DNA of 64,000 nt from Gemella haemolysans. GTDB taxonomy: Bacteria; Bacillota; Bacilli; Staphylococcales; Gemellaceae. A model generated the notes under the pieces. It saw nothing but the letters and a program-made list of their open reading frames with translations, did not search any database and had not been told where the DNA came from. The stretch covers positions 79,505 to 143,504 of the forward strand of contig NZ_JAQMFS010000055.1 of NCBI RefSeq assembly GCF_028308085.1. Reading direction: 5' to 3'. Position numbers and translations under genes: made by a program. Below, one piece after another: positions 39,762 to 49,181 of the stretch. Every line of letters starts with the position of its first letter. Position 1 is the stretch's first letter.

Positions 39762-40667
39762 ATGTTAGAAAGTTTTAATCAACTAGATGACATTTTTAAA
39801 ACAAAAATAACTAAACCTAAAACAATCGTCGTTGTAAAAGCTGCTCAAGACCATGCTCTTCATAGTGTTTTTGAGTTTGCTAATAAAGGTTATTTAATAC
39901 CTATTCTAATAGATTCTAAAGAAAAAATAGATGAATTATTACTAGATATAAATACTAAAAACAGTGATTTTGAAATTATAGATATAGAAGATGATATATC
40001 TGCTGCAAAAAAAGGTATAGAGTTAGTTAGAGAGGGTAAAGCTGACTTTATCATGAAAGGAAACCTTCCTACTTCAACACTTTTAAGAGAAGTAGTAAAT
40101 AAAGAAACAGGAATTAAAAAAAGTTCTGTTCTTTTCCACCTAGCATTATTAGATATTCCAAAATATAATAAACTTTTAGGTATAACCGATGGTGGAATGA
40201 TTCTTGAACCTTCTGAAGAGCAGAAAATAAAAATAATCGAAGAAACTTCTAAGATTTTCAAATCTCTTGGTTATGAGAAAATAAAATTCAGCCTATTATC
40301 TGCTGCAGAGATGGTTAACCCTAAACAAAAATCTTCGGTAGAAGCTGATGAAATCTCAAAACACTTCAAAAATAATGAAACACTAATTGTTGAGGGACCA
40401 TTATCTTTGGATATATCTCTTGATAAAAATATTGCACAAGAGAAAAAATATGCAGGGAATATCCAAGGAGACGCTGATGTTCTAGTAGTTCCTGACATAG
40501 TCTCTGGTAACGGTATTTCTAAATCACTAATACTAATGGCAGAAGCCAAAATGGCTGGATTGATACTTGGAGCAACTGTTCCAATCGTACTAACATCACG
40601 CTCCGCTTCTGATACCGAAAAAAAATACTCGTTAATTCTAGCACTGCTAGCAGACAAGGAGAATTAA
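39762..40667 (+). CDS. ptb: Phosphate butyryltransferase-type acyltransferase
   Basis: Swaps CoA for phosphate on an acyl-CoA (butyryl-, branched-chain or acetyl-CoA). The 301 residues fit the Ptb/Pta family; visible are DFIMKGNLPTSTLLREV (about 95-111), HLALLDIPKYNKLLGITDGGM (about 127-147) and the late DVLVVPDIVSGNGISKSL and ILTSRS-like PIVLTSRSASDTEKKYSL segment. It is next to buk, so the pair makes acyl phosphate and then ATP. Lying 74 bases after E3, it is probably in the pdh transcript. Substrate cannot be told from the sequence. Confidence 0.9.
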   Translation: MLESFNQLDDIFKTKITKPKTIVVVKAAQDHALHSVFEFANKGYLIPILIDSKEKIDELLLDINTKNSDFEIIDIEDDISAAKKGIELVREGKADFIMKGNLPTSTLLREVVNKETGIKKSSVLFHLALLDIPKYNKLLGITDGGMILEPSEEQKIKIIEETSKIFKSLGYEKIKFSLLSAAEMVNPKQKSSVEADEISKHFKNNETLIVEGPLSLDISLDKNIAQEKKYAGNIQGDADVLVVPDIVSGNGISKSLILMAEAKMAGLILGATVPIVLTSRSASDTEKKYSLILALLADKEN

Positions 40668-40668
40668 T

Positions 40669-41733
40669 ATGAAAAAAATATGCGTTATTAATCCAGGTGC
40701 AACTTCTACCAAGGTTGCATACTATGAAAATACTACAGAAATTTTCTCACATGAGATTACCTATTCATTAGAACAACTAAAGCCATTCAATAATATCTTC
40801 GATCAATTGTCACTTAGATTAACTGATATTGAGTCACTAATTAAAGAGAAGATACCTAATCACAAGTTTGATTCAGTTGTAGGTCGTGGGGGGCTTCTTC
40901 CACCAGTAGATGCTGGGGCTATTCTTGTAGATGAGAATCTTATAGATTGTTTAAAAAATAGGCCCTTATTAGAACACGCCTCTAACCTAGGAGCATCACT
41001 TGCTAAAAGTGTTGCGGAAAAATTTGGTGTTGAGTCTGCGCCTTCTTTCATATATGATCCTGTTACCGTCGATCAAATGAATGATGTTGCTCGTATCTCT
41101 GGTTCAAGCCTAATCGATAGAAAAAGTGTCGGCCACGCACTTAATATGCGAGCTGTAGCTCATGATGTGGCTAATAAGTTAAATATCCCATACGAATCTG
41201 GGAATTTTATAGTCGTTCATGTTGGTGGTGGTTCTAGTGCTAGTGCACATGAAAATGGACGCATGGTCGATGTTATTTCTGATGATGAAGTAATGTTTTC
41301 TAGCGAACGTACAGGAGGTATTCCACTTAAACAATATATTAACTTATGCTATGAAAAAACTAAATCAGAAGTGACAGAACTGACTCGTAAAAAAGGAGGG
41401 CTTGTCTCATACTTCGGAACAAATGATGCAAGAAAAATCCATGAACTTATGGATAATGGTGATGAAAAAGCAAAACTTGTATTAGAAGCAATGGCCTATC
41501 AAATATCAAAAGCTATAGGTGAATTAGCTACAGTATTAAAAGGACAAGTAAATGCTATAATACTTACCGGTGGAATAGCGCGTTCTAATTTTATCTCAGA
41601 TAAAGTTAGAGAAAGAGTTGAATTCATCGCTCCACTATTCATTATCCCAGGAGAAAAAGAAATGCAGGCTCTAGCATCAGGCGCACTGAGAGTTCTTAAT
41701 AACGAAGAAAAATATAATATTTTCGAAAAATAG
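40669..41733 (+). CDS. buk: Butyrate kinase-type acyl kinase
   Basis: Converts acyl phosphate plus ADP to the free acid plus ATP. The 354 residues show the ASKHA-fold pattern of butyrate kinases: CVINPGATSTKVAYYEN at the N terminus (about 4-20), VVGRGGLLPPVDAGAILV (about 71-88), RISGSSLIDRKSVGHALNMRAVA (about 142-164) and VHVGGGSSASAHENGRMVD (about 183-201). Acetate kinases differ at these places. It starts 1 base after ptb stops and ends the operon at a strong terminator. Confidence 0.92.
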   Translation: MKKICVINPGATSTKVAYYENTTEIFSHEITYSLEQLKPFNNIFDQLSLRLTDIESLIKEKIPNHKFDSVVGRGGLLPPVDAGAILVDENLIDCLKNRPLLEHASNLGASLAKSVAEKFGVESAPSFIYDPVTVDQMNDVARISGSSLIDRKSVGHALNMRAVAHDVANKLNIPYESGNFIVVHVGGGSSASAHENGRMVDVISDDEVMFSSERTGGIPLKQYINLCYEKTKSEVTELTRKKGGLVSYFGTNDARKIHELMDNGDEKAKLVLEAMAYQISKAIGELATVLKGQVNAIILTGGIARSNFISDKVRERVEFIAPLFIIPGEKEMQALASGALRVLNNEEKYNIFEK

Positions 41734-41774
41734 AACTACTATGCTTTAAACTTCTATGTATGGTCTACAAAAAG

Positions 41775-41812
41775 GGTAGTGACTCATAAATCTATTTTCA
41801 TAAGTCACTACC
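41775..41812. terminator. Bidirectional terminator, buk and lysR
   Basis: GGTAGTGACT (41775-41784) pairs with AGTCACTACC (41803-41812), with A-rich and T-rich flanks on both sides. Confidence 0.88.
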
Positions 41813-41826
41813 TTTTTCTATATTTT

Positions 41827-42723
41827 TTACTTTTTCTTAATTTTTTCAGAAAGTATGTAGTCTATAAACAATTTTCCTATTTCAGAAATATCTTCGTCTT
41901 TTTTATGAGCAATTCCTACCTTGTACTCCATCTTTTCCGCTAACGGTATCCACTTCGTATTTTGAAATTGACTAATATCTTCGAACTCAGCAGGCAATAT
42001 AGCCACACTATTAAATATCTCTATACTCTTAACAAGAACAGTCCAATTATCATCGGCAAAAACAATATTCGGTTCAAAACCTCTCTCCCTACACTTCACA
42101 TAAATTTCATTTCCTAGGACATAATTTTTTGTGAGTGAACTTATTCGCACATCTTTTAAATCCTCAATAGTAATCTCTTCTTTATTTTCCAAAGGATGAT
42201 TAGAAGGAACTACAATCGCAGCAACATACGAAGCCTTTTTTCTTTCAATAGGTTTCATAACAATGCCTCTCTCATACTGTGGAAAAGAAAGTAATCCTAA
42301 ATCTAGATCTCCATTAGCAACCATCCTTTGCAGTTGTTTAGAACCATGTTGAATTAAGCTCAACTCAACTTTAGGATGTCTAGCTATAAAACTCGATATT
42401 TCTTCCATATATTGAATTGCAAATAATACTGTTAAACCTACCTTCAGCACTTCTCTACTTTCTTCAATAGATGCATTCATTTCATCAATTAAATTATTGT
42501 ATGATTTCAATAAAACAATACCTTTTTCATAAAGCATTTGCCCACTTTCTGTTAACTCTAAACGTCTATTATTTTGCTCAAATAAAGTAGTATTAAATTC
42601 CTTCTCCAATTTCTTTATTGCTAACGTTAATGTAGGCTGCGTAACAAATAATTCCTTTGCCGCTAAAGAATAACTTCTCTTATTCGCAACTGTAATAAAA
42701 TAGTTTAACTGTCTAAATTCCAT
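41827..42723 (-). CDS. LysR-family regulator
   Basis: A 298-residue regulator with the winged helix at the N terminus (MEFRQLNYFITVANKRSYSL then AAKELFVTQPTLTLAIKKLE) and a periplasmic-binding-like effector domain from about 90. It is close in form to the CidR/GltC/AlsR class of Gram-positive LysR proteins, which often sense weak acids or central metabolites. It faces buk across a shared terminator, so control of the pdh-ptb-buk operon is possible but not shown. The GGATGGGGGAGT before the ATG holds the ribosome site. Confidence 0.92.
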   Translation of the reverse strand: MEFRQLNYFITVANKRSYSLAAKELFVTQPTLTLAIKKLEKEFNTTLFEQNNRRLELTESGQMLYEKGIVLLKSYNNLIDEMNASIEESREVLKVGLTVLFAIQYMEEISSFIARHPKVELSLIQHGSKQLQRMVANGDLDLGLLSFPQYERGIVMKPIERKKASYVAAIVVPSNHPLENKEEITIEDLKDVRISSLTKNYVLGNEIYVKCRERGFEPNIVFADDNWTVLVKSIEIFNSVAILPAEFEDISQFQNTKWIPLAEKMEYKVGIAHKKDEDISEIGKLFIDYILSEKIKKK

Positions 42724-43023
42724 AAATACTCCCCCATCCTCTCAATATCTTACAATATTATTATAACTTAAAGAGTATTAATTTAACAACTACAACACAA
42801 TATTACATCCTTCAAATAATATATAGAACCGAAGTTATAAAAAATACCAACCTCAAAAAATTTACTCTTTTGAAATCAGCACTTAATCATTATATATTTT
42901 TTTAAGTAATGTTATGTTAACTATCTCTAAAAATAACATCATTAACCTTTATTATACCATAAAAACAATGATTTTATCAGTCTTTTATTTTTTAATATTT
43001 TGTGTTATGTTAAAGGTACTAAA

Positions 43024-43079
43024 GGAGCTGACTTAACAAAATCTTGTTTCTTAAAAGATCATACTTTTTGAGTCACTCC
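43024..43079 (+). repeat. 56-base imperfect palindrome, copy A
   Basis: GGAG(C)TGACT at the left pairs with GAGTCA(C)TCC at the right. The inner part (AACAAAATCTTGTTTCTTAA, then AAGATCATACTTTTTGAGTC) matches the reverse complement of 61946-62001 closely. It lies in the 400-base gap 42724-43123, which otherwise shows no gene. Confidence 0.65.
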
Positions 43080-43123
43080 ATATTAATAGTAAATACGCAA
43101 TACGCGATTCCAGGGAGGTTGCT

Positions 43124-43354
43124 ATGGTAAACGCAAAAAAAATAAAAAAAAGATATTACATATTTCTAGTATTCTATCTGTTATTTGGTATCGTACTATT
43201 ATTAATATTAGATAGAGTGGATAGTCAAGACTTTACACAAAAATATAAAACCATATTATCAGTGTTCCAATTTGTTTATTCAATCTTACCTATAGTGTTA
43301 TCTTGGGCTCTAACTAACTATATAGCTAAAAAAACTAAAAACGTAGAAAAATAA
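43124..43354 (+). CDS. Unknown small two-helix membrane protein
   Basis: A 76-residue protein with a basic N terminus (VNAKKIKKRYY) and two membrane segments (about 11-30 and 44-66), ending in lysines. No family is recognised. It looks real: GGGAGG lies 6 bases before the ATG, and a terminator follows at 43405-43445. Single gene. Confidence 0.7.
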   Translation: MVNAKKIKKRYYIFLVFYLLFGIVLLLILDRVDSQDFTQKYKTILSVFQFVYSILPIVLSWALTNYIAKKTKNVEK

Positions 43355-43404
43355 AATAGACACTCTCTATCACTAGCTATACTACAAACTCCCTTATATA
43401 GCTA

Positions 43405-43445
43405 GAAAGAGCGATTCAAAATCATCTTTGAATCGCCCTCCTTTC
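43405..43445. terminator. Bidirectional terminator, small membrane gene and capD-like gene
   Basis: GCGATTCAAA (43411-43420) pairs with TTTGAATCGC (43427-43436); GAAAG/CTTTC adds an outer stem. It lies between converging genes. Confidence 0.8.
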
Positions 43446-43446
43446 T

Positions 43447-45318
43447 TTATCCATTATAACAATTTATTATTTCAAATAACTTGCTACGTATTTCTTCATT
43501 TGTTGAATGCCCTAGCATTGATTTTAATTCATTTAGTTTTTTATCTAATTCTTCTACATCAATATCTAAAGTTGTATTTTTATAGATCATTTTGTTATCA
43601 GTCTTTTCACTACTTTCGTAATCAAGTGATAACTCCTCATACATCTTCTCACCAGGTCTTAGTCCGATTTCTTCGATATCGATATCTTTATATGGTTCTA
43701 ATCCTGATAGTTTGATTAAGTTTGTCGCAAGATCTATTATTTTTACGGGTTCTCCCATGTCTAATAGGAAAATCTCCCCTTCACTTGCGTAATACCCAGC
43801 TTGTAGCACTAATTGTGCCGCTTCTGGAATCGTCATGAAGTAACGAATAATATTTCTATGCGTAATAGTGATAGGACCACCTTTTTTAATCTGTTCTTTA
43901 AAAATAGGAATTACAGAACCATTAGAACCTAGTACATTACCAAATCTAACCGCAGCAAATTTCGTTTTGTACTTATTACCTTTTGATTGTAAGATAATCT
44001 CTGTTAAACGTTTCGAAGCTCCCATCGCATTCGTTGGATTTACCGCCTTGTCAGTAGAAATCATAATAAATCTTTCTACTTCTTTTTCAATCGCCACATC
44101 CATAACATTTTTCGTTCCAAAAACATTATTTTTTATAGCTTCTTGTGGACGACGTTCCATTAAAGGCACATGTTTATGTGCTGCCGCATGGAACACTACA
44201 TTAGGCTTATACTTATCAAACACCTCAGCTAAAGCAGCTTTTTCACGAATACTTACTATTTCAGAAATATATTGTATATCCGCATATTCTTTACTGTGTG
44301 ATTTTTCAAAATCTAAATCACGCTCTAGCATGTATAATGCGTTCTCGTTAACATCTACTAAAACAAGTTGACTAGGTTTGAATTTGAATATTTCTCTAAC
44401 AATCTGGCTTCCAATCGAACCACCAGCACCAGTAACAAGAATACTTTTCCCTTTAATATATGAACGAATCTCACCTTGAGACAGTTTCACTTCACCACGT
44501 CCTAATAAATCTTCAATAGACACGTCTTTTAAGTGTTTAGAAATACTTTCCCCGTCCTCTACAGCAATACCTGAGCTCATTACTTTAACAGTAACATTCG
44601 CTTCTTTTAGTACGTTTAATATTCTATTTTTATCATATGCTCCAATTGAAGGAATAGCTAAAAATACCTGCTCTACTTCATATTTTGGAATAAGTTTCAA
44701 CATATCATATGTTGTTCCGACAACAGTAACCCCACTAATTACAGAGTTTTTTCTGTTATCATCGATAAGTCCAACTACATTGGCACGGAAAATATTATTT
44801 TTAGATAATTCTTTTAACAAGATATATCCAGCATCTCCTGCACCTATTATAAATGTATTCTTATAAGAATTAGCACCATATTTACCCGCTTCTCTTTCTC
44901 GTAAAGCACGGTAAAGCATTCTTGTAAACATCATTCCGGCGATTATTAATAACGGTGAAAAAATCGCAAATCTAACATTTGAAAATGTATCAGGTAGCAT
45001 ATATTGGTATAAAATACTAGTGATTAAATCTCCTAGTACTACTGAAAAGCAAATATTTACTATTTCATTTACACCTAAGTAAGACCACAGTGATTTATTA
45101 GTACCAAACAAATAAAAACTAATTGTATAAACCACAAGTGAAATCACTAAAAATTCGGCTATTTCTACGTGATGGTCATTCAACATAGAAAATGGATCCG
45201 AAGCCTTACCTAAAAATATAGATGCTACTACTCCAAATATTACCGTCAATAAATCCAATACCATAATTAGCTTAAATCTATGATTTATATATATTTTTGA
45301 TGAAAATAATTTATCCAT
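43447..45318 (-). CDS. Membrane nucleotide-sugar 4,6-dehydratase (CapD/EpsC/PglF type)
   Basis: A 623-residue inner-membrane enzyme acting on UDP-GlcNAc or a like sugar to feed capsule, wall or glycoprotein synthesis. Four or five N-terminal membrane helices (about 10-130) are followed by a first Rossmann segment (IGAGDAGYILLKEL, about 153-166) and the catalytic SDR domain (VTGAGGSIGSQIVREI, about 296-311; DKAVNPTNAMGASKRLTE, about 418-435, with the catalytic lysine). That is the PglF/CapD layout. No other capsule genes are beside it. GGAG precedes the ATG. Confidence 0.92.
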   Translation of the reverse strand: MDKLFSSKIYINHRFKLIMVLDLLTVIFGVVASIFLGKASDPFSMLNDHHVEIAEFLVISLVVYTISFYLFGTNKSLWSYLGVNEIVNICFSVVLGDLITSILYQYMLPDTFSNVRFAIFSPLLIIAGMMFTRMLYRALREREAGKYGANSYKNTFIIGAGDAGYILLKELSKNNIFRANVVGLIDDNRKNSVISGVTVVGTTYDMLKLIPKYEVEQVFLAIPSIGAYDKNRILNVLKEANVTVKVMSSGIAVEDGESISKHLKDVSIEDLLGRGEVKLSQGEIRSYIKGKSILVTGAGGSIGSQIVREIFKFKPSQLVLVDVNENALYMLERDLDFEKSHSKEYADIQYISEIVSIREKAALAEVFDKYKPNVVFHAAAHKHVPLMERRPQEAIKNNVFGTKNVMDVAIEKEVERFIMISTDKAVNPTNAMGASKRLTEIILQSKGNKYKTKFAAVRFGNVLGSNGSVIPIFKEQIKKGGPITITHRNIIRYFMTIPEAAQLVLQAGYYASEGEIFLLDMGEPVKIIDLATNLIKLSGLEPYKDIDIEEIGLRPGEKMYEELSLDYESSEKTDNKMIYKNTTLDIDVEELDKKLNELKSMLGHSTNEEIRSKLFEIINCYNG

Positions 45319-45460
45319 AACATCTCCTACTAATTCTTTAAATGAGCAAAGGGGTTAATTTATATAATCAAGATAAAACTTAACTACATACTGTGTCGCA
45401 ATAGTTTACAAATAAATACGCTACGAAATCATAGCTTTTACTTATCTAATAAACTTTGCG

Positions 45461-45513
45461 GGGGGCGATTTAAAAACACGAATTCTAATCAGGTTTCCAA
45501 ATCTTCCCCCAAG
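45461..45513. promoter_or_regulatory. G/C-rich dyad upstream of the capD-like gene
   Basis: GGGGGCGATTT and AAATCTTCCCCC (about 45463-45473 and 45502-45513) pair with one mismatch around a 28-base loop. It lies between the end of the 83-residue gene and the capD-like gene on the same strand, so it may end the cdaA operon or control the dehydratase. No riboswitch that I know fits. Confidence 0.45.
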
Positions 45514-45524
45514 CTCTTTATATT

Positions 45525-45776
45525 TTAATATAATCTATAACCGAAGTACCCTGCAGCTGCAATAATTATAAGTAATATAACAATACTGACTTTTCGAGTT
45601 TCTTCAATTACTTTTATCTCTACTAACTTCTGAACTATTAATATCGTTATCGCCACGAAAATAGCTGTTTTTTTGACACTTTGGTTTTCTATAAACATAG
45701 TTCCTATTATTATAGCTAAACTGAAAACCGTTATAAGCATATTAATAGCTAAAAACATCAATTTTTTATCTGTCAT
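45525..45776 (-). CDS. Unknown 83-residue membrane protein in the cdaA operon
   Basis: Three hydrophobic segments (about 6-28, 34-50, 62-80) make almost the whole protein; no family is recognised. It begins 2 bases after ybbR stops and so must be co-translated with it. In most Firmicutes this place holds glmM. Confidence 0.75.
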   Translation of the reverse strand: MTDKKLMFLAINMLITVFSLAIIIGTMFIENQSVKKTAIFVAITILIVQKLVEIKVIEETRKVSIVILLIIIAAAGYFGYRLY

Positions 45777-45778
45777 CT

Positions 45779-46741
45779 TTATTTTTTCCTTATCTTGATC
45801 GTTACTTTAACAATCGGCGTATCTGTCGCTATCCTTATATTTTCTTTTGGATATATTTTTAGATTACTACGCTCTTCTGTTTCTTCTTTAACATCGCTCA
45901 AGTCAACATCAACGAACATTTCATTAATTTTTGCTAATTCATTAGCGTCTTCCGCCCTAATAGTTACCTTAGAAACATCCGCAGTAGCACTAACTAACTC
46001 ATATCCTGAAGGTAGGCTACCTATAGTATTTACTTCTAACGGCACTTCTTTTTCAATATTTTTTAATTCAATACTCATAAGAGTTGAGTTCGGTTCTATT
46101 TGAATATCCTCTATTTTATTATAATCACTATCGTAAGCTACTAATTTAGCCTCTTCTCTAGTGTTTCTATTAATTTTCGTACGAGTATCACTCTCAGCTC
46201 GAACTTCATTTATCCTATTAAGGCTTTCGATAGCTCCAGAAATTTTGACAGTCTCATTTGTAACGCTAAGTTTATCTACTTCATATCCTATCAATAATCT
46301 CTCTTTTTTAACTATCGGCGTAACTCTAAACTCTCTAGTTGCTTTTTCCCTAATAGATATAGTTATTGTAGAAGGTTCTGCAGTCCCATCTACACCTTTT
46401 TCAAGTCCATTTATTTCAATTTTAACTTTTTGATCATCACCAATTTGAGCATTTCTAAGATTCAACTTCGCTTTGAAGTTCTTAGCAACACTTTCTTTCT
46501 GGACTTTCGTCTGTGATCCAGTTAATTTAACAGATACTGTATTAGGAATACCTACCACATACAATTTATCTTTATCATAATCAACTTCAAGTGGGATATC
46601 ACTAACCCATGCAGTAGCATTATCGTTCGTATCACCTCCAAGAACTGAGAAATTCTTGAAATTTTCATTAACTGATAAGAACAATAGTATCGCTATTAAA
46701 AATGATATTAACTTTAACTTATTATTTTCTTTTAGTTGCAT
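45779..46741 (-). CDS. ybbR: YbbR-domain regulator of diadenylate cyclase (CdaR)
   Basis: CdaR sits outside the membrane, anchored by an N-terminal helix (about 9-25), and tunes CdaA. The 320 residues hold several YbbR domains: repeated units of the form V.GP/IPN.V.V.LTGS (about 55-75), then NETVKISGAIESLNRINEVRAE and later SATADVSKVTIRAEDANELAK. GAGGTG precedes the ATG. It lies 11 bases after cdaA. Confidence 0.9.
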   Translation of the reverse strand: MQLKENNKLKLISFLIAILLFLSVNENFKNFSVLGGDTNDNATAWVSDIPLEVDYDKDKLYVVGIPNTVSVKLTGSQTKVQKESVAKNFKAKLNLRNAQIGDDQKVKIEINGLEKGVDGTAEPSTITISIREKATREFRVTPIVKKERLLIGYEVDKLSVTNETVKISGAIESLNRINEVRAESDTRTKINRNTREEAKLVAYDSDYNKIEDIQIEPNSTLMSIELKNIEKEVPLEVNTIGSLPSGYELVSATADVSKVTIRAEDANELAKINEMFVDVDLSDVKEETEERSNLKIYPKENIRIATDTPIVKVTIKIRKK

Positions 46742-46752
46742 AATATCACCTC

Positions 46753-47559
46753 TTATTTAATTATTTTATCTTGCTGTTTCCAGTTTTTAGCTAAATATTT
46801 CGCTAAATCTTCTGTCGAAAAATCTGAAGTTAAAACACCATTTTGACATACACTAATTTTTCCTGTTTCTTCTGACACAGCAATTACTATAGCATCTGTC
46901 ACTTCAGATAACCCTAGAGCCGCACGGTGCCTTGTTCCATAGCTACTAGCTATAGATCTATTATCCGATAGAGGAAGCACACAACTTGCAGCACGAATTT
47001 TATTTTCATCGATTATCATTGCACCATCATGTAAAGGTGTATTAGGAATGAAAATATTAATTATCAGTTCATTTGTAACCTCAGCATTAACTGTAATACC
47101 ACTTTCCACATATTCATCAAGTCCGGTATTATTTTCTAAAACTATAAGTGCACCTATTCTTCGTCGTGCCATATGTCTTGATGAATCAACAACAGCTTTG
47201 ATTATATGTTCAGTAGATTTTTTCTGTACATCTTTATAATTAATATTGAAGATATTCGATAGCTGTACCCTTCCTATGTATTCAAGAGCTCGTCTTAATT
47301 CTGGTTGGAATATAATCATTATTCCTAGCACTCCCCAAGTAACTACTTGTTCAAATATATATGTCATCGTTTTGAATCCAATAAAGTTAAAGAATATTTT
47401 CAATCCAATAACGATTAATATACCTTTAACAAGTTGCATACCACGAGTACCTTTTAATAAACTTAGCAATTTATAAACTAAGAACCAAACTAATAATATA
47501 TCCAATAAATGAATAATTAGTGTTAGAGTACTTACTCCTGATAAGTATTCAGCTATCAT
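46753..47559 (-). CDS. cdaA: Diadenylate cyclase CdaA
   Basis: Makes the essential signal c-di-AMP from two ATP. The 268 residues have three N-terminal membrane helices and a DAC domain with LHDGAMII (about 171-178) and GTRHRAALGLSE (about 202-213), the DGA and RHR catalytic motifs. The start was moved to ATG 47559, since GGAG lies 8 bases upstream; the open frame reaches 47634, but the extra 25 residues have no ribosome site. Followed by ybbR and the 83-residue gene. Confidence 0.95.
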   Translation of the reverse strand: MIAEYLSGVSTLTLIIHLLDILLVWFLVYKLLSLLKGTRGMQLVKGILIVIGLKIFFNFIGFKTMTYIFEQVVTWGVLGIMIIFQPELRRALEYIGRVQLSNIFNINYKDVQKKSTEHIIKAVVDSSRHMARRRIGALIVLENNTGLDEYVESGITVNAEVTNELIINIFIPNTPLHDGAMIIDENKIRAASCVLPLSDNRSIASSYGTRHRAALGLSEVTDAIVIAVSEETGKISVCQNGVLTSDFSTEDLAKYLAKNWKQQDKIIK

Positions 47560-47687
47560 AAATAATCTCCTTCCTTTGATTAATAATATCGTTAGCACGC
47601 AAAAACAACATCTAATGCGTACAACAGTCCACATTCAATTATATCATAAAATGCAAGCGTTGTGCCATTTTTATAGAAGAAAAAAGA

Positions 47688-47712
47688 AGATATTTTCAAT
47701 AAACATCTTCAA
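47688..47712 (-). terminator. Terminator after the FAD oxidoreductase gene
   Basis: GAAGAT and ATCTTC (ends of 47688-47712) form a short stem with TTT/AAA inside; on the minus strand a run of six Ts follows. Confidence 0.6.
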
Positions 47713-47837
47713 AAATTTTAGAACTATTATTTTACATAGTTTTTACTTATATCTAAATTACAATATCGTTACTATAAAACATCTTATATTTAATTTACAC
47801 ATTTTATAGAAATCATAATATACTACTAAAAAACGCT

Positions 47838-48938
47838 CTAATTATTTTTAATTTTTATATAATTTGCAATATTATAATCTTGTGGGTCTAATTCTATATC
47901 ATTTCCTAAAATTATATTCGCTACACTATAGCCAATTATCGGACCAGTAGTTAAACCAGAAGAACCAAGACCACTAACCGCATAGACATTTTCTAATGTC
48001 GGAACTTCACCAAAGAACGGAGAATAATCACTAGTATAAGCCCTAATTCCAACGCGTTCATTTATTATCTGTGCATTTTTTAATTCGCCTAAGAAGTTCT
48101 CCGCTTCTTCACCAAAAGCATCAAGTTGTTGTTTATCAACAGTTAAATCAAAGCCCATGTCATTTTCATGTGTCGCTCCAACACTAACAACGCCTTTTTC
48201 AAATGGAATAATATCCAATTCACCCTCAGGCATAATAACCGGATAAGATCCTGTATTTTCATCAGAAACTTTATAATCTCTTAGTTGGCCTTTTTGCGGA
48301 CGAACATCAACATTAAAACCAAGAGGCTCTAATATATCTTTTAACCACGCACCAGTCGCAAGAACAACAGTATCAAAGACCTGTCCATTAATCTCATATT
48401 TATCTCCCACAACCTTTAGACTAACTTTTTCCCTAACGACATTAGCTTTCGAAGCAGTAAGTAAAGTATTAACGAATCTCTCTCCTTCTACTCGTCCACC
48501 ACCACTCGCATACAGTACATCTCCATTGTTATCGAAGCTAGGAATAATTTTTTGAATCTCTTCTTTTGAGATTATCTCTAAATTCCCTATCATCGGTGAT
48601 AATTCTTTACGACTTTCAGCAAGTTCTTTTAACTCAGGTAGCTTATCTTCATTTTTTTTCAATAAATATACTCCACATTGTGAATAAAAGTTAGTATTAT
48701 AGCCATCAGCTTCTAAATCTTTAACTAATTTCAAATAAAAATCCGCTCCAAGTCTCGCCATCTTATACCATGGCTTATTACGTCTTTTAGAAAACCACGG
48801 ACTTATAATCCCAGCTGAAGCTTTAGTAGCTTGACCCAAACCATAATCAAAAACTACTATTTCATTTTTTTGTTCTTTTGACAAATAATAAGCACATGTA
48901 GCTCCTACTATTCCCCCACCTACTACTGCTATTTTCAT
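47838..48938 (-). CDS. FAD-dependent amino-acid oxidase/dehydrogenase (DAO family)
   Basis: A 366-residue flavoprotein. MKIAVVGGGIVGATCAYYLS at the N terminus binds FAD, KASAGIISPWFSKRRNKPWY is a DAO-family active-site stretch, and RVGIRAYTSDYSPFFGEVPT with VYAVSGLGSSGLTTGPIIG closes the FAD site. The family oxidises glycine, D-amino acids or sarcosine-like amines; the substrate is not determined. Single gene. Confidence 0.88.
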   Translation of the reverse strand: MKIAVVGGGIVGATCAYYLSKEQKNEIVVFDYGLGQATKASAGIISPWFSKRRNKPWYKMARLGADFYLKLVKDLEADGYNTNFYSQCGVYLLKKNEDKLPELKELAESRKELSPMIGNLEIISKEEIQKIIPSFDNNGDVLYASGGGRVEGERFVNTLLTASKANVVREKVSLKVVGDKYEINGQVFDTVVLATGAWLKDILEPLGFNVDVRPQKGQLRDYKVSDENTGSYPVIMPEGELDIIPFEKGVVSVGATHENDMGFDLTVDKQQLDAFGEEAENFLGELKNAQIINERVGIRAYTSDYSPFFGEVPTLENVYAVSGLGSSGLTTGPIIGYSVANIILGNDIELDPQDYNIANYIKIKNN

Positions 48939-49181
48939 AAGATACCTCGCTTTTTTTAATAAATCTACTAATTAAAATTATAACTCAAAAAATTTATAGA
49001 GTAAACTTTAACTTCAATCAATTTTTTCTAAGACAATTTATAATTAGAATTTCTCTAATTTCTATAAAATCACACTGTACTCTTTCTAGTTATCAATATT
49101 TTATAGACTTATAGTTCATATCATATTATAATATTACTTAAGTCCAATGACTTTAAAATTATTATTTACAGGAGGTAAACT

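Noticed and set aside
45319..45524. Riboswitch upstream of the capD-like gene
   Set aside because: Only one G/C-rich dyad is visible; no conserved core of the c-di-AMP, glmS or other riboswitches could be recognised.
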